Source: Paenibacillus_G elgii_A (GTDB lineage Bacteria; Bacillota; Bacilli; Paenibacillales; NBRC-103111). Taken from it: 64,000 bases of DNA. The first letter of the stretch is position 1. Every line of letters begins with the position of its first letter. Below are positions 24,573 to 32,722 of the stretch, piece by piece. A program made the translations under genes and the position numbers. The stretch spans positions 62,001-126,000 of the forward strand of contig JBHJMN010000004.1 of the NCBI GenBank assembly GCA_042219835.1. Reading direction: 5' to 3'. The notes under the pieces were generated by a model that was not told the DNA's origin, made no database searches, and saw only the letters and a program-made list of their open reading frames with translations.

Positions 24573-26144
24573 TTAAACGGCGGTTATTTTCGGCCATGCC
24601 AATTCAAAGCCTTGATTGACAAGCGCTTTTTGGAAGGCTTCGAGCTTGGCCGGCGTATTCCGCACTTCGCGGGGCTGGTAGCCGTTTTGCAGGCAAAAAG
24701 CGGCCAGCGCCCCTGCGGCTTCCCCGATGTTCCACTCCACAGGATGCAGCCGGTAGCAGCCGTTCGTAATATGCGTCGTGCCGAGATTTTTGCAGGCCGG
24801 CAGCAGGTTTTCCAGCCGGACCGGAATCAGACTGCCAAGCGGGATTTGAAACGGCAGCGATGAGATGTCGAGATAATTACGGCCCGTCATGCTGGGATGC
24901 AGGTCGATCCGGTAGCAGCCGACTCCTACGGAATCCGAGAACGCCGCCGCCCCCTGCTCGCCGCGCACGGCTGCGCTCACATGCTGCTCCAGCACGGTAA
25001 ACTCCGCGCGGATGCGTCTGGACTCCCGGATGTACGGATATTTCGCCAATCCGTCCTCCGTACCAACCACATCCGGCCGCAGCCGCAGGCCAGGATAACC
25101 TGCCCCTCCGTCCGGGCGGGGAGCTTCCGTTTGCATCCAGTACAAGAGCGACAAGCTGAGCTGCTTCGCCTGCCGCGCGTGCTTTTGCGCGTCCTCCGGT
25201 TTCACGTCGTACACGTTGCCGAGCCAATAATCGTTCTGCGACCAATTGACAATCGTAATGTCGCTCGGAAACGTGCCGGGCGCGAAATTTGCTTTGTCGA
25301 CGATGCGACGGTAGTAAAACAGCGAATATTTATTCGTGCCCCAAAACAACGTGTCCTCCTCAGGCTTCAATGTGCGCGGATTGGGCGATACCCAGCTAAG
25401 CTGCTTGTCCGGCCAAAAATCCGCCTTATAGTTTCGCCAGAAGTTGTAATCCTTCGGTTTCTCGATTACATGGTTCTCGCCTTCCTTGAAATCCATGGCG
25501 AAGCAGTGGGTAAACGCCTGAATGTCCCGCGGATCGGGCGCGCCGTCCAGCGCATGGGGCTCGCCCGTCTGCTGCTTCGATTCAGCGCCCGTCACATATT
25601 CCGCGCAGGTCAGCGGAAGCAGCTCGCCCGTCTCGGTTGCATCCAAAATATATGCGGCGCGAATCGTATGCCGATGACCCGTCTCCCCGATTACGGTAAC
25701 CGACCGGACACGGTCGCCGTCCGTCTCGGCTGCAACGGGCCTGTGCCGGGTCATGATTATGAGCCTGCCGCTGTGCACGTAGGGGGCCAGCATGTCTTGC
25801 AGAACGGCCAAATAGGCTCTGGGCTCCGCACCAAGCCGGCTCACGCCGCCGTTGCCGGGGTTTAAGTAATAGACCGAACGCGCCTCTGTAGTCAGCGGAA
25901 ACTTTGTCTTATAATAGGCGCGCACGCCGTCGCGAAATTCTCGATAGCTGCGGGTGCAGCCGAATTGTTCGATCCATTGGTGCTCGTCGGGCGGGACGGC
26001 CTGACTGGTCAGCTGCCCGCCGATCCAATCCGTCTCCTCGGTCAGGATGACCTGTCTTCCCATTCGGGCGGCCGCCAACGCAGCCGCGCAGCCTCCGACA
26101 CCTCCGCCGATAATGGCAATGTCCGCTTGAAGTTCCTTGTGCAT
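24573..26144 (-). CDS. FAD-dependent oxidoreductase
   Basis: A 523-residue flavoprotein. The N-terminal dinucleotide-binding motif IIGGGVGGCAAALAAARMGRQVILTEE is complete, followed by WIGGQLTSQAVPPDEH, a second nucleotide-contact region AAYILDATETGELLPL, and the C-terminal THITNGCYRLHPVEWNIGEAAGALAAFC with the FAD ribityl contact. This matches the FAD-dependent oxidoreductase group of PF12831, often found in sugar or secondary metabolism loci. Substrate unknown. It is upstream of the ABC importer with about 170 bases between, so a joint role is possible but not shown. Confidence 0.85.
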   Translation of the reverse strand: MHKELQADIAIIGGGVGGCAAALAAARMGRQVILTEETDWIGGQLTSQAVPPDEHQWIEQFGCTRSYREFRDGVRAYYKTKFPLTTEARSVYYLNPGNGGVSRLGAEPRAYLAVLQDMLAPYVHSGRLIIMTRHRPVAAETDGDRVRSVTVIGETGHRHTIRAAYILDATETGELLPLTCAEYVTGAESKQQTGEPHALDGAPDPRDIQAFTHCFAMDFKEGENHVIEKPKDYNFWRNYKADFWPDKQLSWVSPNPRTLKPEEDTLFWGTNKYSLFYYRRIVDKANFAPGTFPSDITIVNWSQNDYWLGNVYDVKPEDAQKHARQAKQLSLSLLYWMQTEAPRPDGGAGYPGLRLRPDVVGTEDGLAKYPYIRESRRIRAEFTVLEQHVSAAVRGEQGAAAFSDSVGVGCYRIDLHPSMTGRNYLDISSLPFQIPLGSLIPVRLENLLPACKNLGTTHITNGCYRLHPVEWNIGEAAGALAAFCLQNGYQPREVRNTPAKLEAFQKALVNQGFELAWPKITAV

Positions 26145-26244
26145 TCACTGTCGCCTCCTTGTCGTCTGTTCTTCGGATAAACCAAAAATCGTCTTACATA
26201 AGAATAGACTGGAAAAACACCCAAAAGGTTACACTCAAGGAAAT

Positions 26245-26269
26245 AAAAAAGCGGGGACCGTGTCCCCGC
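26245..26269 (-). terminator. Terminator of the M32 carboxypeptidase gene
   Basis: Minus-strand GCGGGGAC/GTCCCCGC hairpin with a three-base loop followed by six T residues. Confidence 0.88.
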
Positions 26270-26276
26270 AGTTGGA

Positions 26277-27797
26277 TTAAAGCTTATAAATATCGGAATA
26301 TTTCACGCGCAAATAATCGACCAAGTAGGACGGGTTCAACTCCTCGCCCGTCACCCGGGTAATGATTTCCGTCGGCGTCTGGCTTTTGCCGTATTGATAT
26401 ATTTTATCCGCCAGCCAAGACTTGATCGGAATCAGATTGCCCTCGCGAACCAGCTCTTCCACGTTGCCGAGCTCCTGCTCCAGCGTGCGTTTCATTTGCG
26501 CGGCGTACATATTGCCCAGCGCGTACGACGGGAAGTAGCCGAACATGCCGCCCGACCAGTGCACGTCCTGCAGCACCCCTTCGCCATTATGAGAAGGCAC
26601 GATGCCGAGATATTCCCGGTATTTCTCGTTCCACACCTCCGGCAGGTCGGCAACCTTCACCGCCCCGCTGAACAGCGCCTTCTCGATCTCATACCTTACC
26701 ATAATATGCAGGTTGTACGTCAGCTCGTCGGCTTCGATCCGAATAAGCGACGGCTTCACCTCGTTCGTGGCGCGGTAAAAATCTTCTACGCTCACCTTGT
26801 CGAACTGGCCGGCGTAATTTTTTTGCAGCTCGGGGAAGTAACGGTTCCAGAACGGGCGGCTGCGTCCGATCATATTTTCCCAGAAGCGCGACTGCGATTC
26901 GTGAATGCCCATCGACGTTCCCGTGCACAGCGGAGTACCGAGCAAGTCCATCGAAATGTTCTGCTCGTAGAGCGCATGCCCGCCCTCGTGAATCGTTCCG
27001 AACAGCGCGCTGTTCACATCGTTCAGCAGGTAACGCGTCGTAATCCGCACGTCGCCCGGGTTCAGGCCGGTCGCAAACGGATGGACGGTTTCGTCCAGGC
27101 GTCCCGCTTCGAAATCGTAGCCCATCTGCTCCAATATGTATAAGCTGAACTTCTTTTGCTTGTCCTTGTCGAAGCTCTGCTTCAAGAATCCGGTTTCCGG
27201 CTTATGAGCCGACTCCTGAATGGCCGACAGCAGCGGAACGACCTGCTCGCGCAGCGCGCCGAACACTTGATCGAGCTTCTCTACGGTCATGCCCGGCTCG
27301 TAAGCGTCAAGCAGCGTATTATACTTGTGTCCTTCGTACCCCCACAGGTCGATGAACTGCAGGTTCATATCGACGATTTTTTCCAAATACGGCTGGAAGC
27401 CCGGAAAATCAGCCTGATGCTTCGCATCTTCCCAAGCCGATTCCGCCTGCGAGGTAAGCACCACATATTCCTGATACAGCTTCGGCGGAATTTTTTTGCT
27501 GCGGTCGTACTCCTTCTTGCATTCGCTTACAATTCTGCTGTCGATATCCGACAGCTCCGACTGTACCCCGGACGAAGTGAAGTAGTCCAAAAACGAACCC
27601 ATTTCGTCCGACACCGACATTTTGAACAGCTCGCCGGACAGCTCGCCGACGACTTCGGACCTTGCCGCAATTCCTTTCTTCGGCGCGCCTGTGCGCATGT
27701 CCCAATAAATAAGTCCGACGGCTTCCTCATAGCTTTTCATCTTTTTCAGATATTGCTTGAATTCCGTCAATTTAGTTTCCAGATTTCCTGTCGACAA
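26277..27797 (-). CDS. M32 family metallocarboxypeptidase
   Basis: A 506-residue zinc carboxypeptidase of the Taq type, removing C-terminal residues from peptides in the cytoplasm. The zinc motif HEGGH is at residues 270-274 inside GTIHEGGHALYEQN, with the family motifs HPFATGLNPGDVRITTRY and ESQSRFWENMIGRS around it. I choose the TTG at 27797, preceded by GGAAAGGGGA; the open frame continues about 215 codons upstream, but that part has no protein-like features and covers an oppositely transcribed gene. Length then fits the family. Confidence 0.94.
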   Translation of the reverse strand: MSTGNLETKLTEFKQYLKKMKSYEEAVGLIYWDMRTGAPKKGIAARSEVVGELSGELFKMSVSDEMGSFLDYFTSSGVQSELSDIDSRIVSECKKEYDRSKKIPPKLYQEYVVLTSQAESAWEDAKHQADFPGFQPYLEKIVDMNLQFIDLWGYEGHKYNTLLDAYEPGMTVEKLDQVFGALREQVVPLLSAIQESAHKPETGFLKQSFDKDKQKKFSLYILEQMGYDFEAGRLDETVHPFATGLNPGDVRITTRYLLNDVNSALFGTIHEGGHALYEQNISMDLLGTPLCTGTSMGIHESQSRFWENMIGRSRPFWNRYFPELQKNYAGQFDKVSVEDFYRATNEVKPSLIRIEADELTYNLHIMVRYEIEKALFSGAVKVADLPEVWNEKYREYLGIVPSHNGEGVLQDVHWSGGMFGYFPSYALGNMYAAQMKRTLEQELGNVEELVREGNLIPIKSWLADKIYQYGKSQTPTEIITRVTGEELNPSYLVDYLRVKYSDIYKL

Positions 27798-27905
27798 CGG
27801 GCATTCCCCTTTCCAAAGATATACATTGATCATACTGCGTTCGCAGAGCAGAAGCAAATATCGCCGGAATGAGGTATGATAATAAGGAAAGGAGTGTGAC
27901 TTGAG

Positions 27906-28250
27906 ATGCGAATCATCTTTACGGAAAGTGCGATAGCGGAAATCCGGCGCATTCTGGACCGGCAAGCGGGCGGACGGCTGAAGCTTGTCTACGATGCGGA
28001 GGGCTGCGGGTGTGCGGTCAGCGGCGTGCCGACGCTGTGGATCACGGACGAGCCGGACCGGAACGATTTTATCGTGGCGGGGGAGCCGTTCGAAGTGCTG
28101 ATGGACCGGAAGCACGAGGTGTTTTTCGAGGAAAATATGACGATCGACTATCAAGCGAGCGGCTACTGTTTTGTCTTGAAAAGCAGCGGACAAATCTACA
28201 ATGCGAGCATGCGGCTGATCGATAAACGCAGCGCCGTCGCGAACCGGTGA
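27906..28250 (+). CDS. HesB-like (YneR type) protein
   Basis: A 114-residue protein of the HesB/IscA-like fold: MRIIFTESAIAEI, LKLVYDAEGCGCAVSG, and FFEENMTIDYQASGYCFVLKSSGQIYNASM. It resembles Bacillus YneR, a lone HesB-domain protein that lacks the full three-cysteine set of IscA; here only GCGC and one later Cys are seen, so iron-sulfur carrier activity is doubtful. It is divergent from the M32 gene across about 110 bases and ends in its own terminator. Confidence 0.83.
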   Translation: MRIIFTESAIAEIRRILDRQAGGRLKLVYDAEGCGCAVSGVPTLWITDEPDRNDFIVAGEPFEVLMDRKHEVFFEENMTIDYQASGYCFVLKSSGQIYNASMRLIDKRSAVANR

Positions 28251-28276
28251 GAGGCGGATAGCCTTCTCACCTTTTT
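28246..28276 (+). terminator. Terminator of the HesB-like gene
   Basis: GGTGAGAGGC pairs with GCCTTCTCACC around a five-base loop and is followed by five T residues; the stem overlaps the stop codon. Confidence 0.75.
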
Positions 28277-28291
28277 CGTTCCGGGAACGGT

Positions 28292-28855
28292 TTAGTAGCC
28301 GTTGACGATGACATCCAGCTTTCCGGTCGATGGGTCGATGACAAGCCCGTGAATCGGGATGTCCGGCACGAGCGGATGGTTCTTGATCAGATTTACGCTG
28401 CTTTTGACGCTTTCGTTGACATCTTCGAAGCCTCGCAGCCACCGTTCGAGGTTCAAGCCCGAATATTCCAGCGTTTTGAGCGTCTCTTCTTTAATTCCCC
28501 GCGCCACAAACTTCTCCTTCACGCGTTCCGGGTTCAAGTGGCTCATCCCGCAATCGTGATGGCCAATGACGAGCACTTCGTCCGCACCCAGCTCATAGAT
28601 CGCCACGATTATACTGCGCATGATGCCGCCGAACGGAGTCGAGACGACGCCTCCGGCCGCTTTAATCATCTTGACGTCGCCGTTCTTAATATTCATGCTG
28701 GCCGGAAGCAGCTCGATCAGACGCGTATCCATACAAGTAAGAATGACGAATTTCCGATCCGGAAACTTTGAGGTTAAATAGGGCTCATACTTTTGCTGCT
28801 CGACAAACGAGCGATTGTACTCCATGATCTGGGATAGTAAATTCGGCATCCGCAC
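28292..28855 (-). CDS. Beta-class carbonic anhydrase
   Basis: A 187-residue zinc enzyme interconverting CO2 and bicarbonate. Ligands are visible: Cys41 with Asp43 and Arg45 in CMDTR, and His99 with Cys102 in GHHDCGM. The substrate-side AAGGVVSTPFGG follows the usual pattern. Length and motifs match the short Bacillales type (YvdA-like). The start is GTG at 28855 behind GGAAGG, with an ATG two codons later as alternative. Stand-alone gene. Confidence 0.93.
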   Translation of the reverse strand: MRMPNLLSQIMEYNRSFVEQQKYEPYLTSKFPDRKFVILTCMDTRLIELLPASMNIKNGDVKMIKAAGGVVSTPFGGIMRSIIVAIYELGADEVLVIGHHDCGMSHLNPERVKEKFVARGIKEETLKTLEYSGLNLERWLRGFEDVNESVKSSVNLIKNHPLVPDIPIHGLVIDPSTGKLDVIVNGY

Positions 28856-28979
28856 TTCATCCTTCCTGTTTTACCTTTAATTTTCTGTTGAGCCGGTTCC
28901 AAGTTGGTTAGGCTGACATTTTTTAAATCTTAGCTTGTTTTTCGCTAATTCACAAGGCGCACCGTTTCCAGAAGCCCCA

Positions 28980-30431
28980 TCAGTTGCCAATGCGCTCCGG
29001 GGAGAGAAGCGGGAACGCGATCCGAAACTCCGTTCCTTTCCCGAGCTCGCTTGCTGCCGCAATCGACCCTTTCATCCCCGTGACGAGATGCTTGACGATG
29101 GTCAGACCGAGCCCGGTGCCGTCCGAATCGCCGGAGCGCGACGGCTCCGCCTTGTAGAACCGGTCCCAGATCCGAAGCAGTTCGCTCTCGCTCATACCGA
29201 TCCCCGTATCGCGCACGACGATGACGGCCTCCTCTCCTTCGGCGGCAAGCTCGACGGTAATCGTTCCCCCGGAAGGCGTGAACCGGATCGCGTTATATAG
29301 CAGGTTGAGCAAAATTTGCGCAAAGCGGTCCGGATCAAGCTCACACCGCAGCGGCGGCGTTCCCGGTATGGGGTCGATCAAGCGCACATCCAGCCCTTTG
29401 TCGGAAGCGGCGCTTTGCACCAGTTCCAGCGCCTCGCTCACCTTGGCCGGCAGCGCAACGGGTCGCGTCCGGAAGACGTCCGTTCCGTTCTGAATGCGGG
29501 CCAAGTCGAGCAGGTCGTCTACGAGCCGCTGCAGCCGCTGCACTTCATGATCGCATATTTTCAAATAATGCGAAAATTTCTCGGGCGGAATGACCCGGTC
29601 GTTCATCGCGACGATCAGCCCGCGCAGCGACGTCAGCGGCGACCGTAGCTCATGCGATACGTTGGCCAGGAACTCCTGGCGGTTGTCGTCCCACTGCTCC
29701 AGCTGACCGACCATGAAGTTAAAGCTGCACGCCAGCTCACCGACCTCGTCGTTGGATGAGACCGGTACTCTCGTTGAAAAGTCGCCGTTCGCCACTTCAA
29801 GCGCCGCATGGTTCATTTGCTGAAGAGGACCGGCCAGCTTGCGCGACAAGACGAAAAGGATCACCCCTACGGCAATCAAAGAGAACAGCAGCGGAACGAA
29901 AATATTCCAGCGGATGGCCTTTAGCGCTTCGCTGCTTTCCAGCGCAGGGACGAGCATCATGATGACGATCGGCTGGCTGCCCAGCTCCGCGGGCGCGTAA
30001 TAGGCCAGCAACCCTTCCCCGCCGTACGAATCGACTTTGTAATGCCCTGCCGAATACCCGCTCCTACCTCTAAGCCCTTCAGCGAGCAACGGCTCAAGCG
30101 GCCTCGGAATCGTCGTTCCCTCCCGGTCCGACGAACCGTTCAACACCGTACCTTTCGCATCGACCAGCCATACCGAGCCGTTCATGCTGCGGCCGATGAT
30201 GCGGCTGCCGAGCCGCAGTTCTCTTGTGGAAAGCGTCCCCTCCTGAACCGTGGGCAATAGCTTGACAACTTCGGCGGCACGCGAGCGCAGCAGCTCTTTT
30301 TTGTCCTTATAGAAAAAATCGGTAAAATAAGAATTCCAGAACACGGCCAGACCTACGAACACGAGCACGCACGTGGCGAGAAAGGAAAGAAAGATTTGAA
30401 TATACAGGCTGCGCAGCCACTGCTTGATCAT
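28980..30431 (-). CDS. Sensor histidine kinase
   Basis: A 483-residue membrane sensor kinase. Two helices (about residues 11-31 and 160-185) flank an extracellular region of about 130 residues; HAMP follows (SRKLAGPLQQMNHAALEVANGDFSTRV), then the phospho-accepting His in FLANVSHELRSPLTSL and the ATPase domain with NLLYNAIRFTP, DTGIGM and GTGLGLTIVKH. The ATG at 30431 overlaps the regulator stop by four bases (ATGA). Signal unknown. Confidence 0.94.
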   Translation of the reverse strand: MIKQWLRSLYIQIFLSFLATCVLVFVGLAVFWNSYFTDFFYKDKKELLRSRAAEVVKLLPTVQEGTLSTRELRLGSRIIGRSMNGSVWLVDAKGTVLNGSSDREGTTIPRPLEPLLAEGLRGRSGYSAGHYKVDSYGGEGLLAYYAPAELGSQPIVIMMLVPALESSEALKAIRWNIFVPLLFSLIAVGVILFVLSRKLAGPLQQMNHAALEVANGDFSTRVPVSSNDEVGELACSFNFMVGQLEQWDDNRQEFLANVSHELRSPLTSLRGLIVAMNDRVIPPEKFSHYLKICDHEVQRLQRLVDDLLDLARIQNGTDVFRTRPVALPAKVSEALELVQSAASDKGLDVRLIDPIPGTPPLRCELDPDRFAQILLNLLYNAIRFTPSGGTITVELAAEGEEAVIVVRDTGIGMSESELLRIWDRFYKAEPSRSGDSDGTGLGLTIVKHLVTGMKGSIAAASELGKGTEFRIAFPLLSPERIGN

Positions 30432-31171
30432 GTCCCGCGCACCTCGAACGAGTACCCGATGCCCCACAGCGTTTGAATCGTCCAGTCCTCATGAGAGCCG
30501 AGCTTCTTGCGCAAATTTTTCACATGGGCATCCACGGTTCGGGTACCGCCGCTGAAATCGAAGTTCCACACGTACCCGAGCAGATCCTCGCGGGTGTATA
30601 CCCTGCCGGGGCTGGCGGCCAAAAAATGCAGCAGCTCGATCTCTTTGGGCGTCAAGTCGACTCTGCTCCCGTTTAAGCTTACCTTGTACTGATCCAGATC
30701 AATGTTTAAATTGCCGACCTCCAACGGCTTCGGGGCATGCTCTCCGGGTACCGGCAGAGCGGTTCCCGGCTGCCCGGCGCGCCGCAGGACGGCCTTGATC
30801 CGCGCAACCATTTCGTTCGGGTCGAACGGCTTGACGATATAATCGTCCACCCCAAGATTAAAGCCGCGCAGCTTGTCGATCGACTCGCCCTTGGCGGTCA
30901 GGAAAATAATCGGTGTAGCGCCTTGCGCTCCCGGCAGCTTGCGGATTTGGCTGCACAACTCAAAGCCCGATACGTCATGGAGCATGACGTCCAGCAGCAC
31001 AAGGTCGGGCGCTTCGGCCTTCACCCGCTCCAGCACCTCTCCGCCCCGAAAGTGCAAAAGGGGAACATAGCCCGCGTGCTCCAGATAAAGCCGTATGACT
31101 TCGACGATATGCGGCTCGTCGTCCACAACCATAATTTTCTGCAGATCTCTGCCTACGTGCATCCGGCTCAT
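30428..31171 (-). CDS. OmpR/PhoB family response regulator
   Basis: A 247-residue response regulator partnered with the downstream kinase. Receiver domain: acidic pair in VVDDEP (residues 16-18), phospho-acceptor Asp61 in LLDVML, the Thr/Lys switch residues in FLTAKGES and YIVKPFDP. After a Pro/Gly linker comes a winged-helix DNA-binding domain (LTPKEIELLHFLAASPGRVYTREDLLGYVW, RTVDAHVKNLRKKLG). It overlaps both neighbours by four bases, so the three genes form one tight operon. Confidence 0.95.
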   Translation of the reverse strand: MSRMHVGRDLQKIMVVDDEPHIVEVIRLYLEHAGYVPLLHFRGGEVLERVKAEAPDLVLLDVMLHDVSGFELCSQIRKLPGAQGATPIIFLTAKGESIDKLRGFNLGVDDYIVKPFDPNEMVARIKAVLRRAGQPGTALPVPGEHAPKPLEVGNLNIDLDQYKVSLNGSRVDLTPKEIELLHFLAASPGRVYTREDLLGYVWNFDFSGGTRTVDAHVKNLRKKLGSHEDWTIQTLWGIGYSFEVRGT

Positions 31172-31710
31172 ACGCCGTCCCCCATCGTCCTGCGCTTCAT
31201 TCTGAGCTGCTTCTGCATCTCCCGCTCCGCGATGACGTCGCTGCGGTCGCGCAGCGTATGCTTATGGATGAGATACGTATCGTTCAAGTTGCTCGGCTGT
31301 CCCCATTCGGCTTGCGCTTGAGCGGCAGCATCCCGGCATAAGACGTTCAGCGCCTCGTCCTGCAGCGGAATATCCAGATCGGTATAGACGAAATCGGCCT
31401 GTTCCAGTTCACGCAGGCGCACCTGAAGACGCAGCCGGAATTCGGCCGCGTCGATGCCGAGCTGCTCCAACTGCTCGTCTTTGAACCGTTGGAGCGAGCT
31501 CGCAAGCATTTTGACCGCCCCGGACCGATTGCCCCGCCGCTGATGGTAAAGCGATACGGCCACTTGAATCAGCCCGACGCAAGCCTCACTGCAAGGATCT
31601 TCCGGATGCTCCTTCCAGTATTCTTCCATCACCTCGTGGCATTCGAAATAATCGCGCTCCACGTGGAAGTGCACCAAATATTGAATATACGCTTCGGTAT
31701 AATTAGGCAT
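31168..31710 (-). CDS. DUF309 domain protein
   Basis: A 180-residue, mostly helical protein with the DUF309 signature: FHVERDYFECHEVMEEYWKE, then GLIQVAVSLYHQRRGNRSGAVKML. The clustered His, Glu and Cys residues suggest a metal or small-ligand site, but no activity is established. Its stop overlaps the regulator start as ATGA, an arrangement implying co-translation and a possible link to the two-component system. Confidence 0.85.
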   Translation of the reverse strand: MPNYTEAYIQYLVHFHVERDYFECHEVMEEYWKEHPEDPCSEACVGLIQVAVSLYHQRRGNRSGAVKMLASSLQRFKDEQLEQLGIDAAEFRLRLQVRLRELEQADFVYTDLDIPLQDEALNVLCRDAAAQAQAEWGQPSNLNDTYLIHKHTLRDRSDVIAEREMQKQLRMKRRTMGDGV

Positions 31711-31852
31711 CGCAACATCCCTCTGTTCCTAGAAATGATCTTTTTCCTCTTCTTATTGTAGCAATTTCGTTTAAATTCTGAAACCATCGCCCACATTATA
31801 CGTAGTAACCTATTGCAAGAAATCTAATCTACTTAATGGAGGATGCAAAAAG

Positions 31853-32278
31853 ATGTTGAAGAAGTTGTCTCTTATTTTGATGGCTTGCATGCTGGTGTTC
31901 TCGTTCACCGCGCCCGGTATGGTCGATGCCAAGGGGTACAAGTCCTCGAAAAAAAGCTACACGCCAAGCAGTTCCAATACCACGCAAACGCCGAACAACG
32001 GTGTCAATAAAACCGAGCCGGCCGCTTCCAAATCGCCAGCCGGCACGCCGGCAACGAAACCGGGCTTTTTCAGCGGTGGTCTGATGAAAGGCTTGATGAT
32101 CGGCGGTCTGGCGGGTCTTCTCTTCGGAGGTCTGTTCGGCGGCATGGGCTTCCTCGGCGACTTGCTCGGCCTGCTGGTAAACGTGCTTGCGGTTGTCGTG
32201 CTGTTCGTCGTCATCCGTAAAATTTTCGTCTACTTCCGCGACCGTAAGAAGTTGAAGGAAGAACCGAAGCAACTTTAA
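31853..32278 (+). CDS. Exported/membrane protein with Gly-rich helix
   Basis: A 141-residue protein: signal peptide (LSLILMACMLVFSFTAPGMVDA), a Ser/Thr/Asn/Pro-rich linker of about 45 residues, a Gly-rich hydrophobic segment (GGLMKGLMIGGLAGLLFGGLFGG) and a second helix (LLVNVLAVVVLFVVIRKIFVYF) with a basic tail. The arrangement resembles the N-terminal half of Tim44-like proteins annotated in Bacillales, but the Tim44 domain itself is absent. GGAGG precedes the ATG. Function unknown; probably co-transcribed with the next gene. Confidence 0.7.
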   Translation: MLKKLSLILMACMLVFSFTAPGMVDAKGYKSSKKSYTPSSSNTTQTPNNGVNKTEPAASKSPAGTPATKPGFFSGGLMKGLMIGGLAGLLFGGLFGGMGFLGDLLGLLVNVLAVVVLFVVIRKIFVYFRDRKKLKEEPKQL

Positions 32279-32300
32279 TAAGGGTAAAGAGGTTATCAGT

Positions 32301-32576
32301 ATGCGACTATCGGAACAAGAAATTATCAATGCGATATGCCTGAATATCGCCGAACGAAAGCAGATTCATCCGTCGCAAGTCGAAGTGGAGCTCATGTGGG
32401 ACGAGGACCATGGCTTCTCCGCAGAAGTACACGCCGAAGGCCGAAGCCAGATCCTGATCGCCGCCAACATGCTGGAAGCAATCGAGCGCTACCTGCTCAA
32501 GGAGCAAAATATCCGCGTGTTCCGGGATCAAATCCAGCTCGTGCTGGAAGACGAAATCGTCGCCGATATCAGCTAA
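32301..32576 (+). CDS. DUF2653 (YxcD-like) protein
   Basis: A 91-residue acidic protein: MRLSEQEIINAICLNIAERKQIHPSQVEVELMWDEDHGFSAEV, ending IQLVLEDEIVADIS. The pattern matches the Bacillales DUF2653/YxcD family of unknown role. It begins 22 bases after the previous stop and ends in a strong terminator. Confidence 0.75.
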   Translation: MRLSEQEIINAICLNIAERKQIHPSQVEVELMWDEDHGFSAEVHAEGRSQILIAANMLEAIERYLLKEQNIRVFRDQIQLVLEDEIVADIS

Positions 32577-32589
32577 ACCTTACGAACGG

Positions 32590-32623
32590 CCCTTCAAGCC
32601 ATAGCTTGGAGGGTTGTTTTTTT
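32590..32623 (+). terminator. Terminator after the DUF2653 gene
   Basis: CCTTCAAGC/GCTTGGAGG stem with a four-base loop, then TTGTTTTTTT. Confidence 0.85.
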
Positions 32624-32722
32624 GTCCCCAATGGCCGCCTAATCAGGATTCTATTATTTCTTTGCAACTTCGAGCCTCTTCTAACGTTTAATAGAGTAGA
32701 CTGATCAGAAAGAGGCTGATGC

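Noticed and set aside
27798..28442. N-terminal extension of the M32 carboxypeptidase frame
   Set aside because: The extra 215 codons lie opposite the HesB-like gene and its terminator; a TTG with a good ribosome-binding site at 27797 gives the normal family length.
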